From: Osmia lignaria lignaria
Lineage: Eukaryota; Arthropoda; Insecta; Hymenoptera; Megachilidae
Assembly (NCBI RefSeq): GCF_051020975.1
Contig: NC_135035.1
Coordinates: forward strand, 1,922,001-1,986,000
Length of the DNA: 64,000 nucleotides
Direction: 5' to 3'
Of this stretch, positions 1-15,014 are shown piece by piece. Positions within the stretch are counted from its first letter, which is position 1; each line of letters opens with the position of its first letter. The position numbers were made by a program, and so were the translations under genes. The notes beneath the pieces were generated by a model. It worked only from the letters and a program-made list of their open reading frames with translations, did no database searches and was not told the DNA's origin.

Positions 1-3000
1 AATATACTGATCCCTTCCCACAGATCAATGTACCTACATTTATTAACAATATCCTTAGTACTATATCCACATTACACATAATGTAATATACTGATTCCTT
101 CCCACAGATCAATGTACATTTAACAACAACATCATTCGTACTATATCTACATTGGATATAATGTAATATACTGATCCCTTCCCACAGATCAATGTACCTA
201 TATTTAATAACAATATCATTAGTACTATATCCACATCACATATAATGTAATATACTGATTCCTTCCCACAGATCAATGTACATTTAATAACAACATTATT
301 CATACCATATCTACACTAGGTATAATGTAACATAGTGATTACATCCCACAGATCAATGTACACTTAAAAACAACATCATTCATACTATAACTACATTGGA
401 TATAATGTAATATACTGATCCCTTCCCACAGATCAAGGTATCTACATTTAATAACAACATCATTATTACTATATCTACACTAGATATAATGCAATATACG
501 GATTCCTTCCCACAGATCAATGTACATTTAATAACAACATCATTCATACTATATCTGCATTGGATATAATGTAATATACTGATCCCTGCCCACCGGTCAA
601 TGTACATTTAATAACAACATCGTTCATACTATATCCACATTAGGTATAATGTAACATAGTGATTACGTCCCACAGATCAATGTACCTACATTTAATAACA
701 ATATCCGTAGTACTATATCCACATTACACATAATGTAATATACTGATTCCTTCCCACAGATCAATGTACATTGAACAACAACATCATTCATACTATATCT
801 ACAATGGATATAATGTAATATACTGGTCCCTTCCCACAGATCAATGTACCTACATTTAATAACAATATCCTTAGTACTGTATCCACATTACACATAATGT
901 AATATACTGCTTCCTTCCCACAGATCAATGTACATTTAATAACAACATTATTCATACTATATCTACACTAGGGATAATGTAACATAGTGATTACATCCCG
1001 CAGATCAATGTACACTTAATAACAACATCATTCATACTATAACTACATTGGATATAATGTAATATACTGATCCCTTCCCACAGATTAAGGTATCTACATT
1101 TAATAACAATATCATTATTACTATATCTACACTAGATATGATGCAATATACGGATTCCTTCCCACAGATCAATGTACATTTAATAACAACATCATTCATA
1201 CTATATCTGCATTGGATATAATGTAATATACTGATCCCTTCCCACAGGTCAATGTACATACAATAGCAAAATCGTTATTACTATATCTACATTAGGTATA
1301 ATGTAATGTATTTACTACATCCTACAGATCATTGTACATTTAATAACATCATTCATGCTATAGCTAAATTGGATATAATGTAATATACTCACCCCTTCCC
1401 ACAGATCAAGGTACCTACATTTAATAACAATATCATTATTACTACATCTACATTAGATATAAAGTAATATACTGATCCCTGCCCACAGTTCAATGTACCC
1501 ATATTTAATAATAATATCATTAGTACTATATCCACATCATATATAATGTAATATACTGATTCCTTCCCACAGATCAATGTACATTAACAACAACATCATT
1601 CATGCTATAGCTAAATTGGATATAATGTAATATACTGATCCCTGCCCACAGATCAATGTACCTACATTTAATAACAATATCATTAGTACTATATCTACAT
1701 TAGATATAATGTAATATACTGATCCCTGCCCACAGATCAATGAACCTACATTTAGTAACAATATCATTATTACTATATCTACATTAGATATAATGTAATA
1801 TACTGATCCCTGCCCACCGGTCAATGTACATTTAATAACAACATCGTTCATACTATATCCACATTAGGTATAATGTAATATAGTGATTACGTCCCACAGA
1901 TCAATGTACCTACATTTAGTAACAATATCCTTAGTACTATATCCACATTACACATAATGTAATATACTGATTCCTTCCCACAGATCAATGTACATTTAAC
2001 AACATCATTCGTACTATATCTACACGAGGTATAATGTAATATAGTGATTGCATCCCCCAGATCAATGTACATATAACAACAACATCATTCATACTATATC
2101 TACATTGGATATAATGTAATATACTGATCCCTTCCCAAAGGTCAATGTACATATAATAGCATAATCGTTATTACTATATCTACATTAGGTATAATGTAAT
2201 GTATTAACTACATCCTACAGATCATTGTACATTTAATAACATCATTCATGCTATAGCTAAATTGGATATAATGTAATATACTGATCCTTTCCCACAGATC
2301 AAGGTAGCTGCATTTAATAACATTATCATTAATACTATATCTACATGAGATATAATGTTATATACTAATCCCTGCCCACAGATCAATGTATATTTAATAG
2401 CGATATCATTATTACTATATCTACATTAGATATAATGTTATATACTGATCCCTGCCCACAGTTCAATGTACCTATACTTAATAACAATATCATTAGTACT
2501 ATATCCACATCATATATAATGTAATATACCGATTCCTTCCCACAGATCAACGTAGATTTAATAACAACATCATTCATACTATATCAACACTAGGTATAAT
2601 GTAATATAGTGATTACATCCCACAGATCAAGGTACATTTAATAACAACATCATTCATACTATATCTACATTGGATATAATGTATTATACTGATCCCTTCC
2701 CACAGATCGAGGTGCCTACATTTAGTAACAATATCATTATTACTATATCTTCATTAGATATAATGTAATATACTAATCCCTGCCCACAGATCAATGTATA
2801 TTTAGTAGCGATATCATTATTACTATATCTACATTGGATATAATGTAATATACTGAACCCTCCCCACAGATCAATGTACCTACATTTAACAACAATATTA
2901 TTAGTACTACGTCCACATTGCATATAATGTAATATACTGATTCCTTGCCACAGATCAGTGTACATTTAATAACAACATCATTCATTACATATCTATTTTG

Positions 3001-3140
3001 GGTACAATGTAATATAGTGATTACATCCCACAGATCAATGTACATGTAATATCGATATCATTATTACTATATCTACATTAGATATAATGTAATATACTGA
3101 TCCCTGCCCATAGTTCAATGTACCTATATTTAATAACAAT
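1..3140. repeat. Higher-order block, copy 1 (partners at 10,032 and 25,941)
   Basis: This string of monomers recurs at an offset of 10,031 bp (10,032 to about 13,171) and again 15,909 bp further on. Shared landmarks in order include the ACACTTAAAAACAAC monomer near 361, the CCACCGGTC monomer near 590, the CATTGAACAAC monomer near 770 and the TATTTAGTAGCG monomer near 2800. The left edge lies outside the window, because position 1 already matches 10,032. Colinearity breaks at about 3,141, where this copy lacks exactly five monomers (404 bp) present in the other two. Confidence 0.9.
375..1700. repeat. Segment repeated 4,226 bp downstream (4,601-5,926)
   Basis: From about 375 the monomer order and most private variants match positions 4,226 bp further on. 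Examples are the GCAATATACGG monomers, the CATTGAACAAC monomer and the CCCGCAGATC monomer near 999 and 5,225. Sequence left of about 375 differs between copies (ACTTAAAAAC against ATTTAACAAC). Similarity in monomer order ends near 1,700 and 5,926, where the second copy runs into the 710-bp duplication. Confidence 0.85.
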
Positions 3141-6056
3141 ATCCTTAGTACTATATCCACATTACACATAATGTAATATACTGATTCCTTCCCACAGATC
3201 AATGTACATTTAATAACAACAGCATTCATACTATATCAACACTAGGTATAATGTAATATAGTGATTACATCCCACAGATCAAGGTACATTCAATATCGAT
3301 ATCATTATTACTATATCTACCTTAGATAAAATGTAATATACTGATTCCTTCCCACAGATCAATGTACATTTAATAACAACATCATTCATACTATAACTAT
3401 ATTGGATATAATGTAATATACTGATCCCTTCCCACAGATCAATGTACCTACATTTAATAACAATATCATTAGTACTACGTCCACATTACATATAATGTAG
3501 TATACTGATTCCTTCTCTCAGATCAGTGTAGATTTAATAACAACATCCTTCATACTATATCAACACTAGGTATAATGTAATATACTGATCCCTTCCCACA
3601 GTCCAAGGTGCCTACATTTAGTAACAATATCATTATTACTATATCTACATTAGATATAATGTAATATACTGATCCCTGCCCACCGGTCAATGTACATTTA
3701 ACAACAACATCATTCGTACTATATCTACATTGGATATAATGTAATATACTGATCCCTTCCCACAGATCAATGTACCTACATTTAATAACAATATCCTTAG
3801 TACTATATCCACATTACACATAATGTAATATACTGATTCCTTCCCACAGAACAATGTACATTTAATAACACCATCATTCATACTATATCTACACGAGGTA
3901 TAATGTAATATAGTGATTACATCCCACAGATCAATGTACATATAACAACAACATCATTCATACTATATCTACATTGGATATAATGTAATATACTGATCCC
4001 TTCCCACAGGTCAATGTACATATAATAGTATAATTGTTATTACTGTATCTACATTAGGTATAATGTAATGTATTTACTACATCCTACAGATCATTGTACA
4101 TTTAATAACATCATTCATGCTATAGCTAAATTGGCTATAATGTAATATACTCACCCCTTCCCACAGATCAAGGTACCTACATTTAATAACAATATCATTA
4201 TTACTACATCTACATTAGATATAAAGTAATATACTGATCCCTGCCCACAGTTCAATGTACCTATATTTAATAATAATATCATTAGTACTATATCCACATC
4301 ATATGTAATGTAATATACTGATTCCTTCCCACAGATCAATGTACATTAACAACAACATCATTCATGCTATAGCTAAATTGGATATAATGTAATATACTGA
4401 TCCCTGCCCACCGGTCAATGTACATTTAATAACAACATCGTTCATACTATATCCACATTAGGTATAATGTAATATAGTGATTACGTCCCACAGATCAATG
4501 TACCTACATTTAATAACAATATCCTTAGTACTATACCCACATTACACATAATGTAATATACTGATTCCTTCCCACAGATCAATGTACATTTAACAACAAC
4601 ATCATTCATACTATAACTACATTGGATATAATGTAATATACTGATCCCTTCCCACAGATCAAGGTATCTACATTTAATAACAACATCATTATTACTATAT
4701 CTACACTAGATATAATGCAATATACGGATTCCTTCCCACAGATCAATGTACATTTAATAACAACATCATTCATACTATATCTGCATTGGATATAATGTAA
4801 TATACTGATCCCTGCCCACCGGTCAATGTACATTTAATAACAACATCGTTCATACTATATCCACATTAGGTATAATGTAACATAGTGATTACGTCCCACA
4901 GATCAATGTACCTACATTTAATAACAATATCCGTAGTACTATATCCACATTACACATAATGTAATATACTGATTCCTTCCCACAGATCAATGTACATTGA
5001 ACAACAACATCATTCATACTATATCTACAATGGATATAATGTAATATACTGATCCCTTCCCACAGATCAATGTACCTACATTTAATAACAATATCCTTAG
5101 TACTGTATCCACATTACACATAATGTAATATACTGATTCCTTCCCACAGATCAATGTACATTTAATAACAACATTATTCATACTATATCTACACTAGGGA
5201 TAATGTAACATAGTGATTACATCCCGCAGATCAATGTACACTTAATAACAACATCATTCATACTATAACTACATTGGATATAATGTAATATACTGATCCC
5301 TTCCCACAGATTAAGGTATCTACATTTAATAACAATATCATTATTACTATATCTACACTAGATATGATGCAATATACGGATTCCTTCCCACAGATCAATG
5401 TACATTTAATAACAACATCATTCATACTATATCTGCATTGGATATAATGTAATATACTGATCCCTTCCCACAGGTCAATGTACATACAATAGCAAAATCG
5501 TTATTACTATATCTACATTAGGTTTAATGTAATGTATTTACTACATCCTACAGATCATTGTACATTTAATAACATCATTCATGCTATAGCTAAATTGGAT
5601 ATACTGTAATATACTCACCCCTTCCCACAGATCAAGGTACCTACATTTAATAACAATATCATTATTACTACATCTACATTAGATATAAAGTAATATACTG
5701 ATCCCTGCCCACAGTTCAATGTACCTATATTTAATAATAATATCATTAGTACTATATCCACATCATATATAATGTAATATACTGATTCCTTCCCACAGAT
5801 CAATGTACATTAACAACAACATCATTCATGCTATAGCTAAATTGGATATAATGTAATATACTGATCCCTGCCCACAGATCAATGTACCTACATTTAATAA
5901 CAATATCATTAGTACTATATCTACATTAGATATAATGTAATATACTGATCCCTGCCCACAGTTCAATGTAACTATATTTAATAAAAATATCATTAGTACT
6001 ATATCCACATCATATATAATGTAATATACTGATTCCTTCCCACAGATCAATGTACA

Positions 6057-6250
6057 TATAATAGCAATATCGTTATTACTATATCAACATCAGATATGTA
6101 ATATACATTTAAAAACAAATCATTATTACTATATCTACGTCGGTTATAACGAAATGTACTGATTCCTTCCCAAGGATCAATGTACATATAATCGCAATAT
6201 CATTATTAGTTACTATATCTACATCGGTTGTAACGCAATATACTGATTCC
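6057..6250. repeat. CG-containing variant cassette, copy 1
   Basis: This cassette differs from the surrounding monomers. It has an AATCGCAATATC segment, two CGGTT segments (GTCGGTTATAACG and TCGGTTGTAACGC), a GTTA insertion in ATTAGTTACTATATC, a CCAAGGATC in place of CCACAGATC, and a short unit of about 50 bp joined through CAGATATGTAAT. The same string recurs at 6,767-6,960, 42,160-42,258 (partial), 52,342-52,510, 59,564-59,745 and, in reduced form, 37,853-37,990 and 58,030-58,090. It is a useful tracer of block movement. Its CGG-containing monomers resemble domain B (for example near 42,930). Confidence 0.85.
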
Positions 6251-6766
6251 TTCCCACAGATCAATGTACATTTAATAGCAATATCATTAGTACTATATCT
6301 ACATTAGATATAATGTAATATACTGATCCCTTCGCACAGATCAAGATACCTGCATTTAATAACAATATCATTATTACTATATCTACAGTAGATATAATGA
6401 AATATACTGATCCCTGCCCACAGATCAATGTACCTACATTTAATAACAATATCATTAGTACTACGTCCACATTACATATAATGTAGTCTACTGATTCCTT
6501 CTCACAGATCAGTGTAGATTTAATAACAACATCCTTCATACTATATCAACACTAGGTATAATGTAATATACTGATCCCTTCCCACAGACCAAGGTGCCTA
6601 CAGTTAGTAACAATATCATTATTACTATATCTACATTAGATATAATGTAATATACTGATCCCTGCCCACAGTTCAATGTAACTATATTTAATAAAAATAT
6701 CATTAGTACTATATCCACATCATATATAATGTAATATACTGATTCCTTCCCACAGATCAATGTACA

Positions 6767-6960
6767 TATAATAGCAATATCGTTATTACTATATCAACAT
6801 CAGATATGTAATATACATTTAAAAACAAATCATTATTACTATATCTACGTCGGTTATAACGAAATGTACTGATTCCTTCCCAAGGATCAATGTACATATA
6901 ATCGCAATATCATTATTAGTTACTATATCTACATCGGTTGTAACGCAATATACTGATTCC
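6767..6960. repeat. CG-containing variant cassette, copy 2
   Basis: Second copy of the cassette, carried by the 710-bp tandem duplication. It is identical to copy 1 in all the diagnostic segments I compared. Confidence 0.85.
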
Positions 6961-9002
6961 TTCCCACAGATCAATGTACATTTAATAGCAATATCATTAG
7001 TACTATATCTACATTAGATATAATGTAATATACTGATCCCTTCGCACAGATCAAGATACCTACATTTAATAACAATATCATTATTACTATATCTACAGTA
7101 GATATAATGAAATATACTGATCCCTGCCCACAGATCAATGTACCTACATTTAATAACAATATCATTAGTACTACGTCCACATTACATATAATGTAGTATA
7201 CTGATTCCTTCTCACAGATCAGTGTAGATTTAATAACAACATCCTTCATACTATATCAACACTAGGTATAATGTAATATACTGATCCCTTCCTACAGACC
7301 AAGGTGCCTACAGTTAGTAACAATATCATTATTACTATATCTACATTAGATATAATGTAATATACTGATCCCTGCCCACCGGTCAATGTACAGTTAATAA
7401 CAACATCGTTCATACTATATCCACATCACATATAATGTAATATACTGATCCCTTCCCACAGATCAATGTACATTTAGTAACACCATCATTCATACTATAT
7501 CTACACTAGGTATAATGTAACATAGTGATTACATCCCACAGATCAATGTACATTTAGTAACAACATCATTCATAATATAACTACATTGGATATAATGTAA
7601 TATACTGATCCCTTCCCACAGATCAATGTACATATAACAGCAACATCGTTAGTACTATATCTGCATTAGATATAATGTAATCTAGTGACTACATCCCACA
7701 GATCATTGTACGTTTAATAACACCATCATTCATGCTATAGCTAAATTGGATATAATGTAATATACTCACCCCTTCCCACAGATCAAGGTACCTACATTTA
7801 ATAACAATATCATTATTACTACATCTACATTAGATATAAAGTAATATACTGATCCCTGCCCACAGTTCAATGTACCTATATTTAATAATAATATCATTAG
7901 TACTATATCCACATCATATATAATGTAATATACTGATTCCTTCCCACAGATCAATGTACATTAACAACAACATCATTCATGCTATAGCTAAATTGGATAT
8001 AATGTAATATACTGATCCCTGCCCACCGGTCAATGTACATTTAATAACAACATCGTTCATACTATATCCACATTAGGTATAATGTAATATAGTGATTACG
8101 TCTCACAGATCAATGTACCTACATTTAATAACAATATCCTTAGTACTATATCCACATTACACATAATGTAATATACTGATTCCTTCCCACAGATCAATGT
8201 ACATTTAACAACAACATCATTCATACTATATCTACAATGGATATAATGTAATATACTGATCCCTGCCCATAGTTCAATGTACCTATATTTAATAACAATA
8301 TCATTAGTACTATATCCACATCACATATAATGTAATATACTGATTCCTTCTCACAGATCAATGTACATTTAATAACAACATTATTCATACTATATCTACA
8401 CTAGGTAGAATGTAACATAGTGATTACATCCCACAGATCAATGTACACTTAAAAACAACATCATTCATACTATAACTACATTGGATATAATGTAATATAC
8501 TGATCCCTTCCCACAGATCAAGGTATCTACATTTAATAACAATATCATTATTACTATATCTACACTAGATATAATGCAATATACGGATTCCTTCCCACAG
8601 ATCAATGTACATTTAATAACAATATCATTCATACTATATCTGCATTGGATATAACGTAATATACTGATCCCTTCCCACAGGTCAATGTACATACAATAGC
8701 AAAATCGTTATTACTATATCCACATTAGGTATAATGTAATGTATTTACTACATCCAACAGATCATTGTACATTTAATAACATCATTCATGCTATAGCTAA
8801 ACTGGATATAATGTAATATACTCACCCCTTCCCACAGATCAAGGTACCTACATTTAATAACAATATCATTATTACTACATCTACATTAGATATAAAGTAA
8901 TATACTGATCCCTGCCCACAGTTCAATGTACCCATATTTAATAATAATATCATTAGTACTATATCCACATCATGTATAATGTAATATACTGATACCTTCC
9001 CA

Positions 9003-12000
9003 CAGATCAATGTACATTAACAACAACGTCATTCATGCTATAGCTAAATTGGATATAATGTAATATACTGATCCCTGCCCACAGATCAATGTACCTACAT
9101 TTAATAACAATATCATTAGTACTATATCTACATTAGATATAATGTAATATACTGATCCCTGCCCACAGATCAATGTACCTACATTTAGTAACAATATCAT
9201 TATTACTATATCTACATTAGATATAATGTAATATACTGATCCCTGCCCACCGGTCAATGTACATTTAATAACAACATCGTTCATACTATATCCACATTAG
9301 GTATAATGTAATATAGTGATTACGTCCCACAGATCAATGTACCTACATTTAATAACAATATCCTTAGTACTATATCCACATTACACATAATGTAATATAC
9401 TGATTCCTTCCCACAGAACAATGTACATTTAATAACCCCATCATTCATACTATATCTACACGAGGTATAATGTAATATAGTGATTACTTCCCCCAGATCA
9501 ATGTACATATAACAACAACATCATTCATACTATATCTACATTGGATATAATGTAATATACTTATCCCTTCCCACAGGTCAATGTACATATAATAGCATAA
9601 TCGTTATTACTATATCTACATTAGGTATAATGTAATGTATTAACTACATCCTACAGATCATTGTACATTTAATATCATCATTCATGCTATAGCTAAATTG
9701 GATATAATGTAATATACTGATTCCTTCCCACAGATCAATGTACATTTAATAACAACACTATTCATACTATATCTACACTAGGTATAATGTAACGTGGTGA
9801 TTACATCCCACAGATCAATGTACATTTAATAATATCATTCATACTATAACTACATTGGATATAATGTAATATACTGATCCCTTCCCACAGATCAAGGTAT
9901 CTACATTTAATAACAATATCATTATTACTATATCTGCACTAGATATAATGCAATATACGGATTCCTTCCCACAGATCAATGTACATTTAATAACAACATC
10001 ATTCATACTATAGCTACATTGGATATAATGTAATATACTGATCCCTTCCCACAGATCAATGTACCTACATTTAATAACAATATCCTTAGTACTATATCCA
10101 CATTACACATAATGTAATATACTGATTCCTTCCCACAGATCAATGTACATTTAACAACAACATCATTCGTACTATATCTACATTGGATATAATGTAATAT
10201 ACTGATCCCTTCCCACAGATCAATGTACCTATATTTAATAACAATATCATTAGTACTATATCCACATCACATATAATGTAATATACTGATTCCTTCCCAC
10301 AGATCAATGTACATTTAATAACAACATTATTCATACCATATCTACACTAGGTATAATGTAACATAGTGATTACATCCCACAGATCAATGTACACTTAAAA
10401 ACAACATCATTCATACTATAACTACATTGGATATAATGTAATATACTGATCCCTTCCCACAGATCAAGGTATCTACATTTAATAACAACATCATTATTAC
10501 TATATCTACACTAGATATAATGCAATATACGGATTCCTTCCCACAGATCAATGTACATTTAATAACAACATCATTCATACTATATCTGCATTGGATATAA
10601 TGTAATATACTGATCCCTGCCCACCGGTCAATGTACATTTAATAACAACATCGTTCATACTATATCCACATTAGGTATAATGTAACATAGTGATTACGTC
10701 CCACAGATCAATGTACCTACATTTAATAACAATATCCGTAGTACTATATCCACATTACACATAATGTAATATACTGATTCCTTCCCACAGATCAATGTAC
10801 ATTGAACAACAACATCATTCATACTATATCTACAATGGATATAATGTAATATACTGATCCCTTCCCACAGATCAATGTACCTACATTTAATAACAATATC
10901 CTTAGTACTGTATCCACATTACACATAATGTAATATACTGATTCCTTCCCACAGATCAATGTACATTTAATAACAACATTATTCATACTATATCTACACT
11001 AGGGATAATGTAACATAGTGATTACATCCCGCAGATCAATGTACACTTAATAACAACATCATTCATACTATAACTACATTGGATATAATGTAATATACTG
11101 ATCCCTTCCCACAGATTAAGGTATCTACATTTAATAACAATATCATTATTACTATATCTACACTAGATATGATGCAATATACGGATTCCTTCCCACAGAT
11201 CAATGTACATTTAATAACAACATCATTCATACTATATCTGCATTGGATATAATGTAATATACTGATCCCTTCCCACAGGTCAATGTACATACAATAGCAA
11301 AATCGTTATTACTATATCTACATTAGGTATAATGTAATGTATTTACTACATCCTACAGATCATTGTACATTTAATAACATCATTCATGCTATAGCTAAAT
11401 TGGATATAATGTAATATACTCACCCCTTCCCACAGATCAAGGTACCTACATTTAATAACAATATCATTATTACTACATCTACATTAGATATAAAGTAATA
11501 TACTGATCCCTGCCCACAGTTCAATGTACCCATATTTAATAATAATATCATTAGTACTATATCCACATCATATATAATGTAATATACTGATTCCTTCCCA
11601 CAGATCAATGTACATTAACAACAACATCATTCATGCTATAGCTAAATTGGATATAATGTAATATACTGATCCCTGCCCACAGATCAATGTACCTACATTT
11701 AATAACAATATCATTAGTACTATATCTACATTAGATATAATGTAATATACTGATCCCTGCCCACAGATCAATGTACCTACATTTAGTAACAATATCATTA
11801 TTACTATATCTACATTAGATATAATGTAATATACTGATCCCTGCCCACCGGTCAATGTACATTTAATAACAACATCGTTCATACTATATCCACATTAGGT
11901 ATAATGTAATATAGTGATTACGTCCCACAGATCAATGTACCTACATTTAGTAACAATATCCTTAGTACTATATCCACATTACACATAATGTAATATACTG

Positions 12001-13858
12001 ATTCCTTCCCACAGATCAATGTACATTTAACAACATCATTCGTACTATATCTACACGAGGTATAATGTAATATAGTGATTGCATCCCCCAGATCAATGTA
12101 CATATAACAACAACATCATTCATACTATATCTACATTGGATATAATGTAATATACTGATCCCTTCCCAAAGGTCAATGTACATATAATAGCATAATCGTT
12201 ATTACTATATCTACATTAGGTATAATGTAATGTATTAACTACATCCTACAGATCATTGTACATTTAATAACATCATTCATGCTATAGCTAAATTGGATAT
12301 AATGTAATATACTGATCCTTTCCCACAGATCAAGGTAGCTACATTTAATAACATTATCATTAATACTATATCTACATGAGATATAATGTTATATACTAAT
12401 CCCTGCCCACAGATCAATGTATATTTAATAGCGATATCATTATTACTATATCTACATTAGATATAATGTTATATACTGATCCGTGCCCACAGTTCAATGT
12501 ACCTATACTTAATAACAATATCATTAGTACTATATCCACATCATATATAATGTAATATACCGATTCCTTCCCACAGATCAACGTAGATTTAATAACAACA
12601 TCATTCATACTATATCAACACTAGGTATAATGTAATATAGTGATTACATCCCACAGATCAAGGTACATTTAATAACAACATCATTCATACTATATCTACA
12701 TTGGATATAATGTATTATACTGATCCCTTCCCACAGATCAAGGTGCCTACATTTAGTAACAATATCATTATTACTATATCTTCATTAGATATAATGTAAT
12801 ATACTAATCCCTGCCCACAGATCAATGTATATTTAGTAGCGATATCATTATTACTATATCTACATTGGATATAATGTAATATACTGAACCCTCCCCACAG
12901 ATCAATGTACCTACATTTAACAACAATATCATTAGTACTACGTCCACATTGCATATAATGTAATATACTGATTCCTTGCCACAGATCAGTGTACATTTAA
13001 TAACAACATCATTCATTACATATCTATTTTGGGTACAATGTAATATAGTGATTACATCCCACAGATCAATGTACATGTAATATCGATATCATTATTACTA
13101 TATCTACATTAGATATAATGTAATATACTGATCCCTGCCCATAGTTCAATGTACCTATATTTAATAACAATATCATTAGTACTATATCCACATCACATAT
13201 AATGTAATATACTGATCCCTTCCCACAGATCAATGTACATTTAGTAACACCATCATTCATACTATATCTACACTAGGTATAATGTAACATAGTGATTACA
13301 TCCCACAGATCAATGTACATTTAATAACAACATCATTCATACTATAACTACATTGGATATAATGTAATATACTGATCCCTCCCCACAGATCAATGTACAT
13401 TTTATAACAACATCATTCATACTATATCTACATTGGATATAATGTAATATACTGATCCCTTCCCATACGTCAATGTACATATAATAGCAAAATCGTTATT
13501 ACTATATCTACATTAGGTATAATGTAATATACTGATCCCTGCTCACAGATCAATGTACCTATATTTAATAACAATATCCTTAGTACTATATCCACATTAC
13601 ACATAATGTAATATACTGATTCCTTCCCACAGATCAATGTACATTTAATAACAACAGCATTCGTACTATATCAACACTAGGTATAATGTAATATAGTGAT
13701 TACATCCCACAGATCAAGGTACATTCAATATCGATATCATTATTACTATATCTACATTAGATAAAATGTAATATACTGATCCCTTCCCACAGATCAAGGT
13801 GCCTACATTTAGTAACAATATCATTATTACTATATCTACATTAGATATAATGTAATAT
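9003..13858. repeat. 4.9-kb block, copy A of a pair 15,909 bp apart
   Basis: Colinear with 24,912-29,767 at a constant offset of 15,909 bp. The left edge is set by the private AACAACGTCATTCATGC variant at about 9,020 and 24,930. Left of it the neighbouring monomers are unrelated (GATACCTTCC against GATTCCTTCC and different preceding units). The right edge is near 13,858, where this copy continues with CCTGCCCACCGG and the partner with CCTTCCCACAG. The block includes the second copy of the 1-3,140 segment plus the 404-bp stretch missing there. Confidence 0.9.
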
Positions 13859-15014
13859 ACTGATCCCTGCCCACCGGTCAATGTACATTTAATAACAACA
13901 TCGTTCATACTATATCCACATTAGGTATAATGTAATATAGTGATTACGTCCCACAGATCAATGTACCTACATTTAGTAACAATATCCTTAGTACTGTATC
14001 CACATTACACATAATGTAATATACTGATTCCTTCCCACAGATCAATGTACATTTAATAACAACATTATTCATACTATATCTACACTAGGGATAATGTAAC
14101 ATAGTGATTACATCCCGCAGATCAATGTACACTTAATAACAACATCATTCATACTATAACTACATTGGATATAATGTAATATACTGATCCCTTCCCACAG
14201 ATTAAGGTATCTACATTTAATAACAATATCATTATTACTATATCTACACTAGATATGATGCAATATACGGATTCCTTCCCACAGATCAATGTACATTTAA
14301 TAACAACATCATTCATACTATATCTGCATTGGATATAATGTAATATACTGATCCCTTCCCACAGGTCAATGTACATACAATAGCAAAATCGTTATTACTA
14401 TATCTACATTAGGTATAATGTAATGTATTTACTACATCCTACAGATCATTGTACATTTAATGACATCATTCATGCTATAGCTAAATTGGATATAATGTAA
14501 TATACTCACCCCTTCCCACAGATCAAGGTACCTACATTTAATAACAATATCATTATTACTACATCTACATTAGATATAAAGTAATATACTGATCCCTGCC
14601 CACAGTTCAATGTACCCATATTTAATAATAATATCATTAGTACTATATCCACATCATATATAATGTAATATACTGATTCCTTCCCACAGATCAATGTACA
14701 TTAACAACAACATCATTCATGCTATAGCTAAATTGGATATAATGTAATATACTGATCCCTGCCCACAGATCAATGTACCTACATTTAATAACAATATCCT
14801 TAGTACTGTATCCACATTACACATAATGTAATATACTGATTCCTTCCCACAGATCAATGTACATTTAATAACAACATTATTCATACTATATCTACACTAG
14901 GGATAATGTAACATAGTGATTACATCCCGCAGATCAATGTACACTTAATAACAACATCATTCATACTATAACTACATTGGATATAATGTAATATACTGAT
15001 TCCTTCCCACAGAT

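Larger units (their letters stand above)
5920..7339. repeat. 710-bp direct tandem duplication within the satellite
   Basis: Positions of about 5,920-6,629 are followed directly by a near-identical copy at about 6,630-7,339, offset exactly 710 bp. Both carry the unusual TTTAATAAAAATATC monomer, the CG-containing cassette (GTCGGTTATAACG and CGGTTGTAACGC) and the GTGTAGATTTAATAAC monomer. Few differences are visible, for example AGTCTA against AGTATA and CCTGCATTT against CCTACATTT, which points to a recent event. Confidence 0.9.
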
